A stretch of 64,000 bases of DNA, taken from assembly GCA_037389465.1 (NCBI GenBank), contig JAZARR010000214.1, positions 434,001 through 498,000 on the forward strand. Direction: 5' to 3'. Under the pieces are notes generated by a model, which saw nothing but the letters and a program-made list of their open reading frames with translations, was not told where the DNA came from and searched no databases. Shown piece by piece: positions 31,389 through 44,880 of the stretch (position 1 is the stretch's first letter; each line of letters begins with the position of its first letter). The position numbers and the translations under genes were made by a program. Origin of the DNA: Baylisascaris procyonis (Eukaryota; Nematoda; Chromadorea; Rhabditida; Ascarididae).

Positions 31389-34300
31389 TTAATCGATTGG
31401 CCATAATTTTATCGTTAGGTAGCGTAACCATTTTCAGCAGTTGCTGGCCACCGTGGGTAATGCAATGTTATTCCGCTCCAATTACGTATTTCTATGATTG
31501 CCGAATCGACAATGTTGTTAGCGTTTATGAATAGCAGTTATCGCTGCTTGTACACCTGTTGGCTGTGGGGAATGCTTTCCAAATTTGGTACTGACAACGA
31601 AGGAATTGCAGTTATGACGATGCACTAATTAAAATCCTTGTTCCTCTAGATGTTTCAAGCTGAATCATAAAGAAAATATGCCCGCTAGCAGATTATATGG
31701 AGAAGGGGGGAAGGGGGGAGGGAAGATTGCTGCAGTCTCAAAGGAGACAATGAACTGCTGAATTGTAGGACTCATGTATATCTAACGTCCTTCAAGTCGT
31801 CATATAATTCAACTGAAACGCGGCAGAACGGGGCCCTGCAAACATGAAGCGAGAAGAGAGGGCGAGGGAAGGGGTGAGGGTTAGGAAGAGATCTTATATT
31901 CTAGGATCGTCATGCATATGACGAGAGCTTTATGCTGTATTCAACCCACATCGTTTGCTGTCTAGAGCATTCTTTGTACACTTTATGCTCCACTTTCTTT
32001 TCCCTCATTTGCCTATGAGATTTATCTATAAGTTCAGCTGGCTGTGTCTCAGAAGTACTCAGGCTGCAATAAGTGCTGCAGGTAACAATTTGAAATCATC
32101 GAGAAAGATTCTCAGAAATGCTCTGCAAACCATTAGTAGTTTATGAGCCTTATCACATCACATTTTGTGGTCAAATCAGATGAGACTACTTTCACAATCA
32201 GCAGATAATGCATTCCGGTGATTCATAAGCGACGTGACGAATATTCGGAAGTTTCATGGTGAAATATGGAAATCATAGTGCGTAGTTGAAAGATCTCTGC
32301 CACTAACATCGCATAGGAGGGATTTAAACATCAGCGGATTTACTCCTTAAACCGCAGTTGGATACGTTGTGCGTCAATAAATAAACACTTTAAGGTTGCT
32401 TCGAAATTCTATCTCCACATTTCAGTTTTCAAATTTTTTACACTAATGACTGAAGCAATGCACCTCAAAAGTGTTCTCTAAACTAACACCTATTTGTGTT
32501 GATATTTGCATCGTTCGCTTATTATTTTTCAACGTGTTGCGTTAGCTCCTTCTAATCGGTATATTAGATGAACTACTGAAATGTTTCCAGAGTTTGGAAT
32601 TCTTCCTCCAGTGACTAAGTTTCCAAAGTTTCTCCCCAATATTCCGGAGTTCCTGCTTCCAAGAATTTGGCTTTTCAAATTTCTCTCTTCAAAAATGGGA
32701 TTTTACGGGACTACAGCTTTCACAAACGAGGTTAAAGCGTAGCATTGCTACCTATGTGCATGTCACGTCAATAAAAATCCAAACAGGAATATGACCGCGA
32801 TGTTACATGCACGTCGCGAAAACATTAGCGAGAATCGGCATTGAAGCGCCGAGCCTGCGAAAAAAATGAGCAATCGCGACGTTGATGGGATATATTGCGG
32901 TTGTTGTAAATGTGCTAATAAAATGTCGAAGCTGAAGGCACCGGAAGGGAGAATGTGAAGCATTAAAAAAGCCTGACGCAACGAAGAAAATACAAAAGCA
33001 GTTAGTTCGATGCGTAAAAATTGATTGAATATTTCGAGCCACAAAATACGGCTTTCTTCAAAATGATCAATTTATCCTACTATCATCCTCTGCATAGAAA
33101 GAGGGGACTGGCAATTATCCCGCGTGAGAGGTATATGTTTAAAGAAGGAATTCAGAAAGTATAAATTAAAATCGCTTTTAAAGAAACAATTTCTTTATAT
33201 ACACAATTCTTTTCTTTTGCGTTGAATTGTTTCGTGACAGCCGAGCGTAATAGCAGAATGCAAACGTTGTTGTGTGAAGAAACGGTTTGATGCGAAAGAA
33301 ATAGACGATTAGTTGTATCGCAGTCTATAGTAGTGATGAAATAGCTTCAATTTACTAAAAATAATTTGAGGTGATCTCTGAACCAAGATTATTCCATTTT
33401 CCTCCTCATTTCTTTAATCCGTGACAGTCTGTTCATGAATGCTATATGGTGTGCATTCTGCATCATTTGACGACAGTCATCTGCCTTTTTTTAATGTTTC
33501 GTCAGCGACCCATTTTCGCAATCTCGATCTACATCGGAAAGACAGTCGTATAGAGGCTCTAAAGGGGAAGTATTCTGCATTGTTACGGAGGCACACTCGT
33601 CTTGCCTAAATCTAATACATTCCCACTGCATTTGATGTGTTCTAGTCAAAAATACTATCACATGCATACATCTGGGTAGATTTTATCTCCTGTCCCGAAT
33701 TCCTAACGTTCACTTGTGGATGCCCTCACATGTTTGCAATTTGCAGTAATAGAAAGAGAGACAAACGAATATTTGATCGCTTCAATCAAGGCACGTCCAT
33801 CGGGCTGATATCTGCATGAAAACTTCTAAAAATGCGAAAAATTTAATGCTCAACTCAAAAAAAAAATCTGCTGTAATATGCAGAAGGAAGTTTGAGTGGA
33901 AGATTTTATATCCAAAAGAAAATTTAAATGCAAAGTTTGATGTTCGAATGCTAAAATAAAAACTGTGATCGCATTTCTTCTAGTGTGCAAATGCTTTTTA
34001 ATTTGCATGAAGATCGGAAAAAATCTAGAAATATGGCGTTAAAAATGAGTCAGAATCAATTTAATGTGCTGCTGATGCTGTTAAATGTTTTAACAGCTGG
34101 ATACAGCAGCTTGCCAAGATATGATGATGGGCGAAGTGTGCTGATACTACTTTGAATGATCACTAATAACCTCGGAATTGTGATGAGTGAAATTTATATA
34201 TTTTATCTCGCGAAGGTGAGTGGTGAAAACTACCAGAAAATCTTTTTCTTCGACTGCTACGATTTTTTTTCTGATTCGCACCGGTATATATAGAGACAAA

Positions 34301-37300
34301 GTAAGCCGAAAATTTTCTTGAAGTTTTTCGATTATCCATGTCTCTAAAGATTATCAAATCTTATTACTTAAGCGCTTGGTGGCGCTTTGTAGTCACCACT
34401 AATATCAGTAAAATATTGGTAGCCACTATGCGGTGCTTGAGGGCCATTCTTTTCAACTTAGATCATTTTTTGTTTGGATTTCTCGAGATCACTGGGCGAA
34501 ATGAAATGTCCGATCGAAGAACTATTTTTATGGCCTTTGGAAATTTGAGAGTTCTTTAAAAGTTTTGGCAAATTTTTTTTTTGGTGCTGAGAATTAAAAT
34601 TTTTCAGGATTTCATGATGATCTTCGGCCACCCTAAAAATATTTTTCTTCTTTATTCGGAGTTATATGCGGGTGCCAGACTGGAAATCAAATACGAGTAG
34701 CAGGAACTCTTCGTTTCCTTATTGGGAGAGCGAGCTTACAGGTGTTATTTGTTATAGGATGAAACATGATGTAAAGAGTTCTAAGTTATAGACACATAAC
34801 GAGGATAACATCGAAGTGTTTATATTGCCTTCGGTTTAATCAGTGTGCAGTGAAGAAATGCGAAAAAGTGTGCTGGATGATCTCTTACTATAGCACGCAT
34901 GAGTGGATTTTTTTTTGTGCAGGGCATATTACTGGAAATTATTTGTTGCTGGTAAAGTTTCCTGGCAACAACTGTGCAGAATTTGTGTGTCATTATGAGT
35001 ACTCAAAACTTCTAATGAGTGTTGGATCTTGCAAAATATTGTTTCTATACGTCTAGATTTATCATTAGAAGTCGTAGCACCTCCATAAGTTCATAGGCAT
35101 TATGCAGTGAAAGGCCAAACAACGTTGAAATGTTGATAATCGTAGTTGCTAGTTAATTTATACGATGTGATGTTAGTCTCCAAATTTAATTCAGGAAATA
35201 CGTGGGGGCTTTCTCACTTTCAAACTAAAATTGGCATTAAGCATTTTCAAAGGGTGAATAGGGAGTGCTTTCTAGGTTTCTGTAACATCCATCACTGTTC
35301 ATCTCCTATTCATTTTTGCGCATTGCTGAAACTACCTTCTAAAATTTCAAACTCTCGCCTGCATTTTTAAAATTGGATTTCTCAGACGGAAACAATTTTT
35401 TCGGGCAATATTGTGAAAACATTTCACTTCCAATCACAAGAAATTTAGTGCATCGATAGATTGCACCATTATTCGTATATTCAAAAAGAGAAACTTATTC
35501 TTGATATGAGTGCTTTGTAATGGCTCATCTCTAGTAGACAAACTAGAAAATAGCATCCTGAAGAACTGCCTGGTGATTGCAGTCTTCCTTACGGCACACT
35601 TCCTGAAAAAGCGAAGTGACTGCATCCTCAACTCTGCTAGTTCTAAAATTGAGTTCCTGCTTACAAGCAGAGAAATCACCGTAATTAAGCACTTACTAGC
35701 TGCATGTCTATAGTAAAAAAAGGATTGCCTGAAGTAATCGATAGCAGCATTATCGCGAGTCATGGGTGACCTTTGAATTGGTTGATGCAGTTCATTGACT
35801 AAACAGCTTATTTCACATTAGGTTTTCTCTTTAATAATACAGAGAGATATATTTCTCGGTTAAGATTGAGACAAGATGTGATTGATCCTCATCATGCTTT
35901 ATATAGGTTTTCCCTTTTTGCCTTCTTCTCTCAACCTATATGAGAAAATTTATCGTCCAATGCTTGGTCATTGATCATCAATAGCAAGGCACAGTTCCTT
36001 TTCTATGCAATCGTGTGGGTCAGACGAGGAAACCGGATAAGCTTAGGAGCTTTATTGTTGCTTTCGATACTTCCGGAATCGATACTTGGTGAAGCCGATG
36101 TGCTGAAATAAGAGAGGAGTAGGCTATTCATCGCAATCAGTGAGAACAGTTCTCAGCGACGAAAATTAAAAAACTATCGCGCTTGGAAAGCCCATATGAT
36201 ATTTGTTTTCTTGCATTCGGCGCACAAAATCGATTGCCTGCAAAAATCTGCGAAGCAGTTTCGTGACGCATTTACGTGGTATTTTTTATAGCAGTGATTG
36301 CTGCGCAGTTATGTGCTGAAGGATTTTACATCAAACCGAGCTGGCTGTATGATGGAATTCAAATATGCAGATTTCTCATCTCTGCTTTTCCGTTTGTCAG
36401 CCGGTTGTTGGCGCTATATTTGCTCCTTGCCGACTTCCATGGCAGTTTCACAATTTTTGCGATCCTGAAAGGTTCTCTGTCAGCGCTACTGATCAGTTAT
36501 CTCCATGAAGCCCCCTCCTCTTACTTCAACAGTTGGTCTTCTGAGAAGTTTCCCCTTCGTCTCTCGCGTATCACCTCAGAAATTTTTATGCCCTTCTGCT
36601 GCGCTGTATTCTCATGACCACCTCATTTAAACTTGCAAATCCTGCTAACTTCTACCTCGTCTAGAATACTAACACTTCATTGCGTTCTTGTTCGCAAATT
36701 TTAAAGCGTCTGCAATTAATTTTATTCCCCATAGAAATTGATGAATCAATTCGAGGAAATTTACCTCTCTTAATCTATGCTTTGGGCCAAGTCTGCCAGA
36801 TTTGATGGATGGTTATTGAGTTGAACTTACGGCAGAAGCTTAAAGCTCACGCAGATGCGCCTAAGCTTATATTTATCTTTGTATATAAGGTAGAAAAAAG
36901 CAGCATTAGGCCTGAGTTGTGCACTGCTATTGCAATGCTTAGAATATCATCTTGTTTCTAAAGGAGTCATACCGAAGCTATGAGGTATCTTTTTGTTGAT
37001 GAACAAAACACTAACTTCGTATCTTCATAAAGCTGAACAGGTGTTTGACAGCAGCAGAACCGCCATTTCTACTACACGACTATAAGACTGTGCTATGCGA
37101 ATGATGTTTGTTGTCTTGATCCGTATTGATGAGAAGCAATTCATAGGCACAAATCGAAGCGTTTTTCGGCTATCCAATAACATATGATAGTAGCGCATGA
37201 GACGGCAATATATGCATGGATTCGCCGACTACGGTAATGGGCGGAGTCCCACACGGGAGTCACCAATGGTCTATGTGCGACATCGATCTCAAATTGAGAA

Positions 37301-38904
37301 CAGTGTTGCTATTTCGATGGATACAGTGACAATTGTTAAAGGTGCCTCTATCAAACTCCACTCATTCTCTCATTGCTTCGAGATGCACATTTAAATATGA
37401 AACTGGATTATTCAAGGCATCTGCTCTGAATTTAAGGAATATCTCCTTTGTCTATTTTTATTAAGGACATAAAAGTCAATAAAGATTTGTTGTCTTTGAA
37501 TTAACTCCTTTTAGCTTTCTCAATATTTGAGTGATATCACCAAAACTTTTATATGAATCATGTATGCGTTCGATACCTCTTTCTAGAATTAGTGGGAGGT
37601 TACCGACGGATTCTGGAATTGTACGAGTAAAAAACTGATGTAGTGTTAGGAAACAATCCTATATTGCTCCAATATCTAAAGTTGGCCTTTTTGCAGAGCC
37701 TGCTGCCTAATGAGTGATTAACCAGTAATGGCGCTAGTTATAAGTGAAGAACTTGGCATGCTTTACTTGTGAAATATAAAGGGTTGTCTTGTTGTAGGGA
37801 GCATAAGTCGTGAAAGATAAAGAGGCGTCTTCGAAATGATAGAATGGCTCAATTTTTTTCGAGCTCAAAAAATAGATCTCAGATGACCACGTTATTGCTG
37901 GGGCAATAATGCTGCTATTGAAACTGTTCTGAAAGTGTTCTGGTTGTGTTACACTGTTGTCATCATAGTTGTTTAACTGTTGCTATAGTACACCTTTGCT
38001 ACTGTTGTGGTATAACTACCACTAGAATTGAACTGCCGTTGTTGATGCTGCAACTGCAGTAACTTGTTAAATTACGGAAAACTAAGAGATTCTTGCAGCT
38101 GGTTGGTTGAGTATGCAAAATACCCCCCCCCCAATCCTGCGAGATGATTCTTCGTTTAGAATAATACAATGGTGGTTTGCAGTGAGTTCAGTGTTACATT
38201 GCCGAATGCAGGTGAGCATTATTGAGGTTTATGTCTAAATTTTGTCCACTCAACCGATTGTGGTTTTATGCAAATTCAACAAATTTTTTTGTGATTAATT
38301 CCATTGCTTGCTTAATTCAATGTATAATCACTGCAGTTGGCGAATCCTTCCAAAGCATTTAACTTCGTCATAAGTTAGCCTATTCGCGACAGGTGTCATC
38401 TGTTGGGAGGAAGCAAAAAAACAAATAAAATGCAGTGGGTTAAGCTTTTCACAGAGTTTGCGGTTACAGTAACTCAAAGAGATCTTCTGTTTGACGAGGA
38501 ATCACTATTCATATGAATAAAATGTATCGCATTTCGCTGTGCAAGTAAACTTGAAGCCTGAGAGCAAAGCTAAAAGGTGAAAGGCATTAATTTGATAAGG
38601 AAATCATGCGACTAAAGATTTTATTTTTTGAACAGCATAACCTCATTTGAGTTGAAATCTTTTTTAGCGCCTTTAAGTCATTCAATTCGTTTTAATTTTT
38701 TCCGTTATATAATCTTTCTGGCTAGATGAGAGCATGTGATGTAACTTTTACGGCGTGTGGAGGATTGATATTATTACACATCGAAATGTTGCAGCTCTCT
38801 TCCTTGTTGAAGAAAGCGTTATCTAGGACAATTCAGGAAGATTTAGATTCACTAAGTGAAAATTATAATAAATTGCATCCCCAAATTATGTTCCTAGAGA
38901 TCTC
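31389..38904. other. No confirmed gene
   Basis: Searched on the - strand for earlier exons of an ABC transporter (Walker A, LSGG, DEPT, HxMDEA) without success. Weak exon-like pieces: 36603-36525 on - (GIKISEVIRERRRGNF, donor AA|GTAAGA) and 32803-33044 on - (several T-rich acceptors, hydrophobic frames). Confidence 0.5.
31705..31722. repeat. G-rich tract, possible quadruplex
   Basis: Six G, AA, six G, A, three G: enough closely spaced G runs to fold as a G-quadruplex. A second purine-rich stretch follows at 31855-31890. No gene starts nearby. Confidence 0.6.
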
Positions 38905-40184
38905 ATGACCGATATTGATAGGCATGAGACAGAGGAATATGGTAATGCCGAACCGATTTTTGCTTTGCACATCGTCAAGCAACGATGCTGCATGTCATTC
39001 AGGTAGCTGAAATATTTTTATTACAAGAAGTTGTAAATAAGTCTATGCTTTTCTTCTTTACTTTTTTTCATTGCAGCATTTTGCTTGACGACGACGATTG
39101 ATGAGTGCTGCTGCTTTTCAGTTTTAACAAAGGAGCTTGAAATAAATGGAGGAAACAACCTTCTTTAGAGGATTTGTTATATGAACAATGGCAACGACAT
39201 CGTGTTTGAAAGAGTTGTCGCAGGAAAAAAATAGGTAACCTGTACGTTAGGGAATCGCCTTTGGTGCGCACTTCTCTATCGATTTATGAAAAATCGACTC
39301 CAGTTTGTGCATTTGTAATAATAAAGACAATTTATCACGTGAAGCAGATTCATAGAGTTTAGGAAATATCATAATGCCACAATTCCAATCCGAAATAAAT
39401 TGAAATTTTAGTTGTATCGATAAGCGAGATTTTCCCCTTAATGAGAAGAAGGAAGCAAATTATACATTCCGCCTAAGGCCCGATCGCAACAATTCAGCTA
39501 TTGTATTCCACTATCAAGCGACCGTTTTTCAAAACGACACTTAATCAAATTAACTTATTAATTAATTAATTAATTAATTTATTTATTCATTTATTTATTC
39601 CTTAGGTTTCACAAACTACGATATATAAATAAGAGGGAGAATTGAACATCACAACAGTTCATGCAAATGGGCAAGATTGAGTATTGCCTCATCGATCAGT
39701 TATCACCTGATTGTTGCTCATCTTTTGATTGCATTTTTCAACTCCACATTGCACACATCCGTTCGCAAAAATGCGATTCGTTTTGTACTCTCTCTCGTAT
39801 TCATTCGTGGACGGTCACCACCATTTGCCATAGAAGGCTTGTTGAACATGACGATATTCTCAGTTACAGCCCAACAACATGCCATCACGTTCTCTTATCC
39901 TACATCTGTCCTCAATTTTAAGGTTAGCGTTCGTGATAAGCCTAAGTCCATTCAAGGTCGTTTCGAAATTTCTGCATGCGAGCTATTATTTCAGAGCGTG
40001 CATCTTTATGATAACTAGTCAGCCACTTTGCAGGCATTACTTAGTCTTATTACTAGCTAAGCGAACCATTGGCAAAAGTGATATAGCCGAGTAGTTTTCA
40101 TATTTATAGAGCAGATTTTTGGCTATTAATGGCTTGTGTACTTTCCTGCAGGGTGACAAAAAATTCTCAGCTAGGTTGTTTTAA
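38905..40184 (+). CDS. Candidate three-exon gene, product unknown
   Basis: Model: 38905-39002, 39700-39922, 40152-40184, about 117 residues. Exon 1 opens MTDIDRHETEEYGNAEPIF eight bases after the T-rich acceptor GTTCCTAG and ends in phase 2 at AG|GTAGCT. Exon 2 starts after ATCGATCAG in the matching phase and reads through NAIRFVLSLVFIRG and NMTIFSVTAQQHAITF. It ends AAG|GTTAGC in phase 0. Exon 3 follows the strong acceptor TTTCCTGCAG and gives GDKKFSARLF and a stop. Phase agreement across both introns is the main support. Against it, exon 2 is open in other frames too, the second acceptor is only fair, and exon 1 could instead join 39077 and stop soon after. An AATAAA follows at 40464. I do not recognise the protein. 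Confidence 0.28.
39556..39600. repeat. (TTAA)n and (TTTA)n compound microsatellite
   Basis: About six TTAA units run into TTTATT-type units. Same orientation as the arrays at 6.4 and 44.5 kb. It lies inside intron 1 of the candidate gene at 38905-40184. Confidence 0.93.
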
Positions 40185-41277
40185 CTGTATTACAGATAGC
40201 AATGCCGTTTATGTTCCTGTTGAATTAGGTACTTCAAATAATCGCACAACGGAGTCAACGTTTGCGTTTCTTTGGCAGCACGATTGTTGTGCAGCTGCTG
40301 TTTCGTTATATTTAGGACACGCAGAGAAGTTGGAAGAAAAGAGTGGAACACAAAGAGATATATGTAGCAGAGCACAGAGAAGGGGGCCTCCCCTTCTCTT
40401 TCCCAATCGCTACATCACTGAAGAGGAGAGAAGTCCGCAATTCGAATATAGTCATGTTTCTCGAATAAATAATCGCAATTTCAAATGTCTATAACCTACC
40501 CTCATATTGTAGCAGCAGCGATGTGGATATCGGCTGCCAAGCACCATTTTGCGAAGTGTTATGCCGCAGATGTGACCGAAAGCTTCATTAGAAAGCAGCG
40601 TTGCATCTTCGTTTCGTCTCATATATGCTGCATTCCATCTGGCGATAATTGCTATTGGCAAATTTATATTCTATTTAACCTTGGTAAAGTAACTGTATCA
40701 TTATTGCATGCGATATGAACTTAATGCTGCACTAGGAAATAAGCTGACTAATTAAGTGCGTAAATTCAGCAAGATGACTTTCTCGAAGATTTCTCTTATA
40801 AGGAACGAGTATGAGCCGATGAATGGCATCACAATATATTAACAGCATAGCGAGCCGATGAGCATTATTTGCTGGACAATTTGACTGCATTCGTTTATTT
40901 TATCTATTTCTATACTCCATATTTCGGCATGATAAAGAGTTAAATCTGCATGAAGCCACATCGATGCATCGAATAGGTAACCTTGAGATATATCGCTCAT
41001 TTGTTATGAATATATAACATTAAATGAACTGTAAAAATGGAACTGTTAAGAGAATGATAAAAGAAATATATGGACAAATAAAAGTGCTGCCTATTGGAAT
41101 AATGAAGTGACTTCTCGCTTCGAAATGAGAAACATATTATTTGAAGATTGCATGAAATCAAAGTGAGCTTAATCAAACAATCATCGAAGAAAACCTCCTC
41201 TCACCCCATTACGAAATTCGATTAATATGATCGATTCACTTCGTCGAATTAACTTCCTATTTGCTTACTCCCTCCCT

Positions 41278-41291
41278 CCCCCCCCCCCCCC
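41278..41291. repeat. C homopolymer, 14 bp
   Basis: Fourteen C after CCTCCCTCCC. A shorter run of ten C lies at 38123-38132. Confidence 0.9.
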
Positions 41292-43239
41292 TACTATGCC
41301 ACCATTATTTCTAATCAACCACTGTAGCGGTAAAAAAGTGTACTACAATGGTTGATTTTGAGCTTCATCTGATTAAGATAACTCCGAAAAAAGCGTTGTG
41401 ATGGCGTCAGATCTGCGCATACATATGTGCATTTCCGCTCACTTGTTAGACACTTCCAATTCAGAAACATTGGAACAAAGATTATAAAACTCAGTGGGCA
41501 TAACGTAAACTACTGTGTGTGCATTATGCCTACTCTCACTCAAACACAATGCCCACTCAAATAAGTTCTACAGCACAATTATTACTGAGCCATCAACATT
41601 GAAAGAATTCGCATTTATTCTGTTTCGATCGTTCTTTCTTTTCTTATCGATTGCGTAATAAAAAAGCAGTTCTAATGCAGAATTTTTGAGCGAAGTGTTC
41701 GGTAAACTCAAATATGAGTGCATTGCTCTGCATATTCAGTATTTTTTCGTGAGCATTTCAACTGATTTGTTATGTGGATTGAATAAGAAAGCATAAGATC
41801 GTGAGAGTTTGTTTTTATAATTGTTTAGCTCGAAAAGACTTTCGTCAATGCACAAAAAAAACGGAAAAACATATGACTTCGGCTTCCAAGTTCCAATCTC
41901 TCAGGCCAAATGCTGGCTATAGAAGCTGATCTACGGAAGTTGGCCTTATGAAAAAAGCCTGTGGAAGCTGATAAACGGGCTAACAGAGCGACTTTAAATG
42001 ATTCGTGATTCCTAATCGTACGCACAAATTTCTCTTAAAAATCTGCTTTAAGCTAAGGTTGAGTGACTGTTGAAGAAAAGTGACATAAATGTTCCATGAT
42101 GCAATTAAGTGTCAATAACTGATACAAAAGATAGGTGAAAAATATCGAAATTAGAAGTAAGAAATAGCCCGATGGTATAGATTATGGCCCCTCAATCAAA
42201 CCTCAAGAGCTTTTGCACTGTAAGTTGGAACTGCCATAAGACATGCATAAATGTTCAAAAGAGGAAGTACCCCAAAGTGAAAGAGCAGTGCATGCTCTTT
42301 GTATAATGTATTCAGTAGCCTTATTCATGACATTGTTCTTTAAGGAATGATTGACGTTTTTGTCCATCCAATGAGTTTATTTGGCATAGTGCGGTGAACG
42401 TCGCCACACCAAAATATTTACAACCCTCAATAGAATCTACAGAACGAATACTGAAAGTGTTCAATTTAGTGAAAAAAAAACTTTGAAGCTGGAGATTACT
42501 GCTCTCATGGTACTTGCCTTGCAACATTCCACTTGGCATAGCGGATTTTACCTCGAAAATGCAAAAAGATCGACAAGGACGATAAAATTCTTTTTTTTTC
42601 TGCATAAGACGTAGATGTGGTGCAGAAAAAGAGAACCCAATACATGGCCTTTATAGCAGCCGTTTTTTTTAATGACAGTACAATCTAATAAGCACTTGTT
42701 CTTCTTCAGTGGAAGGCATCTTTGACAACAAAACGATTGATTCGGAAATTTCGACGAGGAGGTCCACTTGGACGGAGGAATATCTCCCAATATTTTAGGA
42801 TAAGACAATAGCGCTTTTGAAAACAACATCCTTTTTCACTAATTTGTAAAAAAATGAAACATATGAATCAAGAACAATCAAGCACCACAGTCAGGAGGAA
42901 ACTAGTGGAAAGGTGCGCTGAAGGAGGTGAAGCGATATCAGTCTTTGAATTCCGCTTAGCTGGCCAATCATATCTAAAAATTACAAATAAAAAATTTAAA
43001 ATAATGGCTTCCATATTCGAAGTCAACAGACTATCCACACAAAACGTGCAAGATCGATTCGTTTTTTTGTGATCTGATTGGCGTACAGTGAACACACGGT
43101 TGATGGAGAATGCATGAAAACTCCTGGCGCCTTGAAATACTTATAGCTCGTTATGAATTCGATGGATCGAAGTGAAATGTGATATTGGAATAAACCTATA
43201 GCAAACATTGTGCCAAATCCACTTTCAGTTGGTCTCTAG

Positions 43240-43325
43240 CAGACAGACATTTACATACAGACATAGAGAGGCAGATAGGCAGACACGGAGAGGCAGACGG
43301 ACACATGCGCACATAAAGACATGAC
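43240..43325. repeat. Degenerate CAGA-type repeat
   Basis: Repeated CAGACA, GGCAGA and GAGAGGCAG units over about 85 bp, imperfect throughout; a decayed microsatellite. Confidence 0.65.
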
Positions 43326-44525
43326 ACGGCTATGCACTCTTGGAATCGTAAATTGGCTGAGTCGCATAGATACGTTGAGTTATTAGCGTGCTGTTGAAAA
43401 ACTATCGAGTGAGAAGTGCAGCAGTTATCATTGGTTGAGATGAAACAGTTACGCGCCGTGTTCGGCATCACTGTCAAGTAAAAATAAAAACTGGTCTCAG
43501 CGAATGAGAGGTTGACCTCAATAAATGCTCGTCTGCAGGTTAAAATCGACGGTTCGCCTAGAAAATAGAGTCTATACTATCAGTAGCATCCGTCGTTTTT
43601 CCAACCCTGCCTCTCGAAGTGGATTCCTATAGTAGAGAGGAGCAGCTCCGTCTTTGTTTTCAAAACTCCTATGATATTTTCAGCATCTTCTGAAATCTCT
43701 AATAAATATGAGGAAAAGGAATACAATGCAAACTTGATGAATCATGTTGCGAATAACGCAAGAAATGAATTTTTTCGAATCTTAGCCTCTCCCTTCCCCA
43801 TCTTCCAGCCCACTCGTCGTTCCAGAACTCGGAGTAACCTCAACAATGACTTGCAATCGAGGAAGCTTCATGCGTAGGCAGGAGTGCTCAAAAGAAACCA
43901 AGAGGCAAACGTCTACAAATATCGTGGCAGGCATGATTTCTAGCCCTTCTAACCACTGACGCTATGACTGTGAAAAACGAATCGCACAAGCAAAACAACG
44001 CCTCAGCTGATTGGTTCGATAGAGCGAGGCATTCATGCATCAGAGATTCTTGAATCGATTTGTCGAGCTGGAAGCTTTCGTTTGAAGGAACTACTCCGTT
44101 GCCATTTCTCATTACTTAAGGACCTCAGTTAATCGATAAGCGCGGTGTGCAGAACATTTACTTGTATTAAAAGGAATTTACGCACTAACTTGCTCTATTA
44201 TACTATATCGTAGCTGGAGCATATTATAAACAAATAGTGGTGAAGTTGCATCGGATCGTATTGAAAATCTTTTATATACCATCTGACATCCTGGTTGCAG
44301 TCTTCAACAAACCTGTCAATATGAGCAATCCTACCCATGACTGGGATGCTCGTTTAACACAGGCCTGCAGCGCTGTAATACCTCTGGTTTTCGTAAAAAC
44401 ATCATTGGCATAGAAGCTAATGAAGAACTCTTACAAGGCTGTCTAGAATTTAAAAAAAAGGCTGAAGACCATTTATAACGCTGGAACATCAAACTTTCCA
44501 CTTATCGATATTTTCCACGGAGCAC

Positions 44526-44880
44526 TTAGAATTTTATTTATTTATTTTATTTATTTTACTGAACACAGCATTCATTACGAATACATGTCTCTTCATATCG
44601 CTTCCGCTTGCTCTGACTTAATGCCTCTCTGGTACACTTTGCTCCTGTGGTCTTTAGGTCGGCCTCTACCTCTAGCAGGTCAGTCGCGTGAAGGTTAGGG
44701 CTTAAGCTCGGCTCCTGCCCGTCGGATGCTGACGAGCCGATTCACCGTCGTTCCTCCTATGACTGTCGGGACTTGTTCTGCTGCCCTTGTGCTGGGGGGG
44801 GGGGGGGGGGCGGCTTGGCTGAGCGGAGCCAACAGCTCTAGTCGGAGCTTCACAGCCGACCGCGCAATAGACAGGGCAAA
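44526..44880 (-). mobile_element. Probable non-LTR or SINE-like retroelement 3' end
   Basis: Read on the - strand, a GC-rich body of about 300 bp ends in an A-rich tail of AAATA-type units (44530-44560). A frame inside it (ATDLLEVEADLKTT...SQSKRKRYEE) closes with TAA directly at the tail, as in RTE-type elements with very short 3' UTRs; an in-frame TGA lies about 60 codons earlier. The body holds a 17-base C tract. GC content contrasts sharply with both flanks. The alternative is the 3' exon of an ordinary gene ending at multiple AATAAA hexamers. Confidence 0.3.
44794..44810. repeat. G homopolymer, 17 bp
   Basis: An unbroken run of 17 G on the + strand within the GC-rich body of the probable retroelement. 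The exact length is prone to sequencing error. Confidence 0.9.

Larger units (their letters stand above)
40185..44525. other. No gene seen
   Basis: AT-rich, with the C14 tract and the CAGA-type repeat. The 121-codon frame at 40129-40494 overlaps the last exon of the candidate gene and is not supported. Confidence 0.55.

Noticed and set aside
36276..36617. 113-codon hydrophobic + strand ORF, possible membrane protein
   Set aside because: No splice support and no recognisable topology; composition alone explains it.
40129..40494. 121-codon ORF from ATG
   Set aside because: No family motif. A strong acceptor inside it (at 40151) supports a different frame. ORFs of this size are expected a few times by chance in such a window.
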